Shown here: positions 59,321 to 64,000 of the stretch, one piece after another
Layout: each line of letters begins with the position of its first letter
Position numbering within the stretch: position 1 is the first letter of the stretch
NCBI GenBank assembly: GCA_903943975.1
Contig: CAJAQB010000013.1
Location: 248,001 to 312,000 of the forward strand
DNA length: 64,000 nucleotides
Reading direction: 5' to 3'
From: Synechococcus lacustris
GTDB taxonomy: Bacteria > Cyanobacteriota > Cyanobacteriia > PCC-6307 > Cyanobiaceae
Notes under the pieces: generated by a model
What the model was told of the DNA's origin: nothing
Seen by the model: only the letters and a program-made list of their open reading frames with translations
Database searches by the model: none
Translations under genes and position numbers: made by a program

Positions 59321-59962
59321 GTGGCTTCCAGTCAGATCCCTGTGGCCCATTCCGCTTCTGTCCCGGCTGATCCCGCTGCTGTGTTTGCGCAACTGAAGGC
59401 CGGTCACCAGCGCTTTATGAACGGTAAATCCATACACCCAAACATCAGCCGCGAACGGCTGGTGGAAGTGGCCGCTGGCCAAAATCCCATAGCGGCGATC
59501 TTGGGTTGCGCCGATTCGCGGGTGCCGGTGGAGCTGTTGTTTGACACCGGCCTTGGCGACCTGTTTGTGGTGCGCAGCGCCGGCAACACCGCCTTCACCG
59601 CCGCCATCGGTTCGCTCGAATATGCGGTGTCCCACCTGGGGGTGTCGCTGATCATCGTGCTGGGCCATGAGCGTTGTGGCGCCGTGACTGCCGCCCTCGA
59701 CCTCTCCGCCCATCTCACCCCCAGCCTCTCCAAGGTGGTGGGCCAGGTGCGCATGGAATTGATGGCCGCCGGGGCGATGGATGACCTGGATAAGGCCTGC
59801 CGCATCAATGCCCTGCGTTCGGCCCAGAGCCTGGCCGATTCCAGCGTGTTGATCACCGACCGCCTCCGCCAGGGGCGCCTGGAGATCGAAACCGCCTACT
59901 ACGACCTCGACACCGCTGAGATCGATTGGCTGGGGGCCGTGAAGCCCACGGCGCTCAACTGA
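59321..59962 (+). CDS. Beta-type carbonic anhydrase
   Basis: 213 residues from GTG at 59321. Zinc ligands are Cys in ILGCADSRVPVELLFD, then His and Cys in VLGHERCGAVTAAL; the Asp-Arg dyad is in CADSR. RSAGNTAFTAAIGSLEYAV is typical of the beta class. It interconverts CO2 and bicarbonate. No carboxysome genes surround it. The gene converges with fabI, 3 bp apart. Confidence 0.95.
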   Translation: MASSQIPVAHSASVPADPAAVFAQLKAGHQRFMNGKSIHPNISRERLVEVAAGQNPIAAILGCADSRVPVELLFDTGLGDLFVVRSAGNTAFTAAIGSLEYAVSHLGVSLIIVLGHERCGAVTAALDLSAHLTPSLSKVVGQVRMELMAAGAMDDLDKACRINALRSAQSLADSSVLITDRLRQGRLEIETAYYDLDTAEIDWLGAVKPTALN

Positions 59963-59965
59963 GCC

Positions 59966-60748
59966 TCACATGCCGTTGATGCAGTAGCCGCCGTCCACAT
60001 AGATCACCTGGCCGGTGATCCCCGAGGCCAGCGGGCTGGCCAGGAAGGCGGCGGTGGAGCCCACCTCCTCCTGGGTAACGGTGCGGCGCAGGGGCGCTTT
60101 CGCCTCCACGTTGTGGATCATGTCGAGGATGCCGCCGATGGCGGAGCTGGCCAGGGTGCGGATCGGGCCGGCGCTGATCGCATTCACGCGCACCTGCTTC
60201 TCGGGGCCCAGCTCGGCCGCCAGATAACGCACGGAGGCCTCTAGGGCCGCCTTGGCCACGCCCATCACGTTGTAATTGGGGATCGCCCGCTCGGAGCCCA
60301 GGTAGCTGAGCGTGATCACGCTGGCCCCAGGGTTAAACAGCGGCTTGGCGTGGCGGCAGAGGGGGGCCAGGGAATAGGCGCTCACCTCCAGGGCCCGGCC
60401 AAAGCCCTCGGGACTGATGGCGCTGTAATCACCAGTCAGTTCCTCCTTGCCCGCAAAGGCGAGGCAGTGGATCAGCACATCGAGGCTGCCCCACTGCCGT
60501 TGGATTTCACTGAATACCGCCTCGATCTGGGCTGGGTTCTGCACATCCAGGGGCAGAAACAGGCTGGGTTCCAGCGGGGCGGTGAGCTCCCGCACCTTGG
60601 TTTCAAAGCGCCCCTTTTCGTCGGGGAGGTAGGTGATCGCCAGCTCGCAGCCGGCGGCCTTGAGCTGCTGGGCGATCCCCCAGGCGATCGAGCGGTTGTT
60701 GGCGATACCGGTCACCAGGGCCTTCTTGCCGCGCAGGTCGAGAAGCAT
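59966..60748 (-). CDS. fabI: Enoyl-[acyl-carrier-protein] reductase
   Basis: 260 residues from ATG at 60748 (MLLDLRGKKALVTGIANNRS); a longer start at 60769 adds seven residues. The NADH-binding GIANNRSIAWGIAQQL, the active-site Tyr and Lys in YNVMGVAKAALEAS and C-terminal LASGITGQVIYVDGGY are all present. It completes each cycle of fatty-acid elongation. Confidence 0.96.
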   Translation of the reverse strand: MLLDLRGKKALVTGIANNRSIAWGIAQQLKAAGCELAITYLPDEKGRFETKVRELTAPLEPSLFLPLDVQNPAQIEAVFSEIQRQWGSLDVLIHCLAFAGKEELTGDYSAISPEGFGRALEVSAYSLAPLCRHAKPLFNPGASVITLSYLGSERAIPNYNVMGVAKAALEASVRYLAAELGPEKQVRVNAISAGPIRTLASSAIGGILDMIHNVEAKAPLRRTVTQEEVGSTAAFLASPLASGITGQVIYVDGGYCINGM

Positions 60749-60800
60749 CGTGGGGAGAGGAGATGGCACGATTCTCCTTCAACGGGGTAAGCATGGGCCC

Positions 60801-62114
60801 ATGGCAGTGCTGCGTCCGCTTCCCCCCCCCGCCCCCGGCGACCTGCCCCGGGGCTTCCCAACGCGCCAGGCCCTCGGCCAAAAGCTGCGGGAGCTGTTCC
60901 CCGCGGCTGAGGGGGAGCTCAGTGAGATCCGGGGCGGCCGTAAGGCGGCGGAGCTGGCGCTCACCCGCCTGGATCCCAGCCGCTACCGCCGCAGTCGCAA
61001 TTTTCTGGATGGGGCGGTAACCGGCCTCTCCCCCTACGTGCGCCACGGGGTGCTGGGCTTGGCGGAGTTGAAGCGCCTGGTGCTGGGCCGGGTGCGGGAT
61101 TGGAACGAGGCCGAAAAGCTGATCAGCGAGCTGGGTTGGCGCGATTATTGGCAGCGGGTGTGGCTGCAGCAGGGTGATGCCATCTGGAGCGAGCTAGAAC
61201 CGCTCAAAACCGGCCATCCCCCCGACAGCTATGGCACTGAGTTGCCCAGGGACCTGGCCGAGGGCCGCACCGGCCTGGCCTGCATCGATGGCTTTCAGCA
61301 ACAACTGCTCAGCAGCGGCTGGCTCCATAACCACGGGCGGCTCTGGCTGGCGGCCTACCTCGTCCATTGGCGACGGCTGCGTTGGCAGCTGGGGGCCCGC
61401 TGGTTTCTGCAACACCTGCTGGATGGCGACCCCGCCAGCAACAACCTCAGCTGGCAGTGGGTGGCCAGCAGCTTCAGCCAGAAGCCCTACATCTTTAACC
61501 GCGAAAACCTGGAGCGTTACGCCCGCGACCGCTATTGCCGCAGCTGCGCCAGCGCTAACAGCTGCCCCTTTGAAGGCAGTTACGAGAGCCTGCAGGCCCA
61601 GTTATTTGAGCCGCTAGCAGCGGCCCCAGACCCCCCTAGCCAGGCCCAGGCAAAAGCCCCAACAAAACTGAAACCTGTGGCGCCGCCCCAGCGGCCGGTG
61701 CTTTGGATCCATGGGGAGGGGCTGGGCCCGGCTAATCCGGCCTGGGCCGCTGCCGCCAAGGTGCCGGCCTTGTTTGTGTTTGACCGTTGCCGCATCGCCG
61801 CCGATGGCACCAGCCTCAAGCGCCTCGGTTTTTGTTACGAATGCCTGCTGGAGGTGCCGGTGGTTTTGCGCCTTGGCGATCCCCTCGAGGAGTTGCTGGC
61901 CTTTGTGGAGCGCTGCGGAGCCGATGGCGTAATCGCCCAGCGACCCACGGATCCCCACCTGGGGGCGATCGCCACCGCCCTAGCGGAAAAGTTGCCGCTG
62001 CAGTTATTGGAGCCAGAGGCGTTTGTGGCCCTGGAAAGTGACCCCCAACTGCAGCGCTTCAACCGCTACTGGCGCCAGGCGGAAGCGCTGCTGCGCCAGG
62101 AAGCCCCTGGCTAG
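60801..62114 (+). CDS. Photolyase/cryptochrome-like FAD protein with reversed domain order
   Basis: 437 residues from ATG at 60801. The FAD-binding helical domain comes first: SRNFLDGAVTGLSPYVRHGV, ELGWRDYWQRVWLQQGD, then NLSWQWVASSFSQKPYIFNR and a Cys cluster RYCRSCASANSCPFEGSYES. A Pro/Ala-rich linker is followed by a C-terminal alpha/beta domain (VLWIHGEGLGPANPAW, VPALFVFDRCRIAADGTSLK, FVERCGADGVIAQRPT) that resembles the antenna domain normally found at the N-terminus. This is a permutation of the standard photolyase. Substrate unknown. Confidence 0.82.
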   Translation: MAVLRPLPPPAPGDLPRGFPTRQALGQKLRELFPAAEGELSEIRGGRKAAELALTRLDPSRYRRSRNFLDGAVTGLSPYVRHGVLGLAELKRLVLGRVRDWNEAEKLISELGWRDYWQRVWLQQGDAIWSELEPLKTGHPPDSYGTELPRDLAEGRTGLACIDGFQQQLLSSGWLHNHGRLWLAAYLVHWRRLRWQLGARWFLQHLLDGDPASNNLSWQWVASSFSQKPYIFNRENLERYARDRYCRSCASANSCPFEGSYESLQAQLFEPLAAAPDPPSQAQAKAPTKLKPVAPPQRPVLWIHGEGLGPANPAWAAAAKVPALFVFDRCRIAADGTSLKRLGFCYECLLEVPVVLRLGDPLEELLAFVERCGADGVIAQRPTDPHLGAIATALAEKLPLQLLEPEAFVALESDPQLQRFNRYWRQAEALLRQEAPG

Positions 62115-62671
62115 GGCTGGGGATTTCCTGGTTCTGGGGGCGGCCCACCCAACATCTTTTGCTCCTCTTGGCGCAGGGCGTTGGCGTCGGGAATTAGCTC
62201 TGTTTCGCCGAGGGGCGGCAGGGCTTCGTGCACCACTTCGGCCTCGCGCCTGGGGGGGGCTTTCCATTCGAACTTGGCCTGGGCGGCCCGGGTTTTGCAG
62301 AGGGCTTCGCTTTCCTGGCGCAGGCGGCGGCTCACATCCCAGCGCCCCACCGCCTGGAAAAACTCCTGGCGGCTGGCCAGCCCTGAGCTGAAGGGGGCCG
62401 AGCCGTTGCCGTTAAACAGTCGCGCCGGATCCGGCGACCAGCGGGGGCGACAGATGCCCGGCTGGCGGGTGTCTGTTTCGATCCAGATGTGCAGGCCATA
62501 GCCATCGGGTTGATTCACCACCGCCAGGCCGTCGTGGGGTTGCTGGCGATTAAGCGGATATACCCGCCAAACCAAGGGACCACCACAGGCGCTAAGCAGC
62601 AGGCCGCTGAGCAGCAAGGGGGCCGCCCCTAGGCCCAGCCGTTCGCCCCATCCTTTGCCCGTGCTGGCCAT
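62111..62671 (-). CDS. Putative lipoprotein, conserved cyanobacterial
   Basis: 186 residues from ATG at 62671. A lipoprotein signal (GLGAAPLLLSGLLLSACGG) has the lipobox LSAC. The mature protein contains VVNQPDGYGLHIWIETDTRQ and ends in a Pro-rich tail; no known domain. Its stop shares CTAG with the stop of the convergent photolyase-like gene. Confidence 0.78.
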   Translation of the reverse strand: MASTGKGWGERLGLGAAPLLLSGLLLSACGGPLVWRVYPLNRQQPHDGLAVVNQPDGYGLHIWIETDTRQPGICRPRWSPDPARLFNGNGSAPFSSGLASRQEFFQAVGRWDVSRRLRQESEALCKTRAAQAKFEWKAPPRREAEVVHEALPPLGETELIPDANALRQEEQKMLGGPPPEPGNPQP

Positions 62672-62785
62672 GCTGATTGTCCTGGGGGCGCTTGCCGCAG
62701 ATCCTGCCCTACCTGCTGGCCTGAGGGCCTCTTGCCATGGCTGAGACTGACCGGTGGCGTTAGTAAACGGCGTAAGCTGGGCCCC

Positions 62786-64000
62786 ATGGCGATACCCCCT
62801 TTCGACCTCAGCGTGCAGCTTGCCGAGCTGGGGGAAGAGCTTGATCAAGCTGTTCTAGCGGTGCTGCGCAGCGGCCAGTACATCGGCGGCAAGTTGATTG
62901 CTGAGTTCGAAGCGGCCTTTGCCGAGTTCTGCGGCGTGCCCCACGCCATTGGTTGCAACAGCGGCACCGATGCCCTGGTGTTGGCCCTGCGGGGGCTGGG
63001 GGTGGGGCCTGGCGATGAGGTGATCACCTGTTCCTTCAGTTTCTTTGCCACCGCCGAAGCGATCAGTGCGGTGGGGGCCCGGCCGGTGTTTGTGGACGTG
63101 GATCCCAGCAGCTACCTGATTGACCTCGATCAGTTGGAGGCGGCGATCACACCGGCCACCAAGGCGCTGATGCCCGTGCATCTGTTTGGCCGGCCGGTGG
63201 ACATGGAGCGCCTCTGCGCCATCGCCCAGCGCCATGGGCTGCTGGTGGTGGAAGATTGCGCCCAGGCCAGTGGCGCCAGCTGGGCGGGCCGCCCAGTGGG
63301 CAGCTGGGGTGATGCCGGTTGCTTCAGTTTTTTCCCCACCAAAAACCTTGGCGGCGCCGGTGATGGCGGTGCCGTTACCTGTAGGGATGCGGCCCTGGCC
63401 CAACGGGTGCGGGAGCTGGCGGTCCATGGCATGCCCCGCCGCTATCTGCACACGGCCCTGGGTTACAACAGCCGGCTGGATGCCCTCCAGGCCGCCGTGT
63501 TGCTGGTGAAATTGCCGCGGCTCCAGGGTTGGATCGAGCGGCGCCAGGCGATTGCCGCCCGCTATCTCAGCGCCCTGGCCAGCAGTGATGGCCTGATTGG
63601 CAGCACCGCCCTGGAGCTGCCTGACCCCGGACCGGCGGGCCATAGCTGGAACCAATTTGTGGTGCGCATTCCCGCCTGTGCCAGCAGCACGGCCACGGCC
63701 TGCGCCGACAGCTGTGCCCCCTGCCCCACCAGCGCCGACCATGGGCTGCCGGAGGGTCGATGTCGCAATTGGCTCCAGGAGCAGCTGCGCCAGCAGGAGG
63801 TGCACACGATTATTTATTACCCAATTCCGATCCATCGCCAACCGGCCTATGCCGAGTTGGGCTACGGCCCCGGCAGCCTGCCGGTGACCGAACGCTTGGC
63901 GGCTGAAGTGCTCAGCTTGCCGATTTTTCCAGAACTCAGCGAAGCCCAGCAGCGCCAGGTGTTGCGCGCCCTTGGGGTATCTGGGGCAGTGGCGTTGCTG
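62786..64000 (+). CDS. DegT/DnrJ/EryC1/StrS family aminotransferase (3' end outside window)
   Basis: 405 codons read from ATG at 62786 and still open at the edge. PLP fold type I sugar aminotransferase: GQYIGGKLIAEFEAAFAEF, NSGTDALVLALRGLGVGPGD, EDCAQASGASWAGRPVGSWG and the PLP lysine in FSFFPTKNLGGAGDGG. It makes amino sugars on nucleotide carriers for surface polysaccharides. Near residues 293-315 an unusual insertion holds five cysteines (CASSTATACADSCAPC, then a fifth before NWLQEQL). Confidence 0.92.
   Translation, partial: MAIPPFDLSVQLAELGEELDQAVLAVLRSGQYIGGKLIAEFEAAFAEFCGVPHAIGCNSGTDALVLALRGLGVGPGDEVITCSFSFFATAEAISAVGARPVFVDVDPSSYLIDLDQLEAAITPATKALMPVHLFGRPVDMERLCAIAQRHGLLVVEDCAQASGASWAGRPVGSWGDAGCFSFFPTKNLGGAGDGGAVTCRDAALAQRVRELAVHGMPRRYLHTALGYNSRLDALQAAVLLVKLPRLQGWIERRQAIAARYLSALASSDGLIGSTALELPDPGPAGHSWNQFVVRIPACASSTATACADSCAPCPTSADHGLPEGRCRNWLQEQLRQQEVHTIIYYPIPIHRQPAYAELGYGPGSLPVTERLAAEVLSLPIFPELSEAQQRQVLRALGVSGAVALL

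Overview
The window comes from a high-GC picocyanobacterium (Synechococcus/Cyanobium-like). This rests on an oxygenic-phototroph gene set: psbK, a cyanobacterial-type ispH, DUF3155, DUF3181, DUF1997 and DUF4079 proteins, cobS, tgt and a carotenoid oxygenase. No rRNA operon, complete insertion sequence or CRISPR array is visible. The genus is inferred, not proven.

Layout. 1-7.4 kb: a relatively A+T-rich chemosensory cluster. cheR (cut by the window edge) and a cheW point left; a receptor, a second CheW with a Cys-rich N-terminus, a CheA-REC hybrid kinase and a CheB point right with overlapping ends. The gene set and several motifs match the Wsp (surface sensing, c-di-GMP) type. 7.4-31.9 kb: high-GC core genome (cinA, a WecA-like transferase, glyA, tRNA-Arg, murJ, sfsA, amt, ispH, purH, a histidine kinase, cobS, tgt, psbK, a WecG-type glycosyltransferase, a GH15-like protein, an oxidoreductase, a CNNM/CorC protein). 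31.9-36.5 kb: an overlapping three-gene signalling operon (CHASE-PAS histidine kinase, single-domain receiver, REC-PAS-PAS-HD-GYP). 37.2-44.9 kb: an accessory island ending at the 3' side of a tRNA-Met. It is packed with toxin-antitoxin-type modules (VapC with an abridged VapB, an ADP-ribosyltransferase-like pair, a Fic protein, mobile mystery proteins A/B, AbiEi/AbiEii) and with debris of further AbiE loci. 45-50 kb: core genes (pyrE, ygfZ, a TM0106-type nuclease, a phosphohexomutase). 50.2-54.4 kb: an A+T-richer segment with a YbdK-type ligase, a nicotinamidase and a PAS-GGDEF diguanylate cyclase. 54.6-64 kb: core genes (rdgB, carotenoid oxygenase, hisB, fabI) with a HepT/MntA module, a divergent bestrophin/beta-carbonic anhydrase pair, a photolyase-like protein with reversed domain order, and a DegT-family aminotransferase cut by the right edge.

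The most striking theme is a possible c-di-GMP/surface-signalling network with contingency-locus features. The CHASE kinase heading the HD-GYP operon and the PAS-GGDEF cyclase both start with TTG and both carry a long uninterrupted C tract (13 and 14) near the 5' end of the reading frame. The cyclase tract and the 34 bases after it are duplicated 262 bp upstream. Slippage would switch either gene on or off. A second theme is the tRNA-Met island, where the same AbiEi/AbiEii gene junction survives as debris at two places, one of which replaces the C-terminus of an ADP-ribosyltransferase-like toxin.
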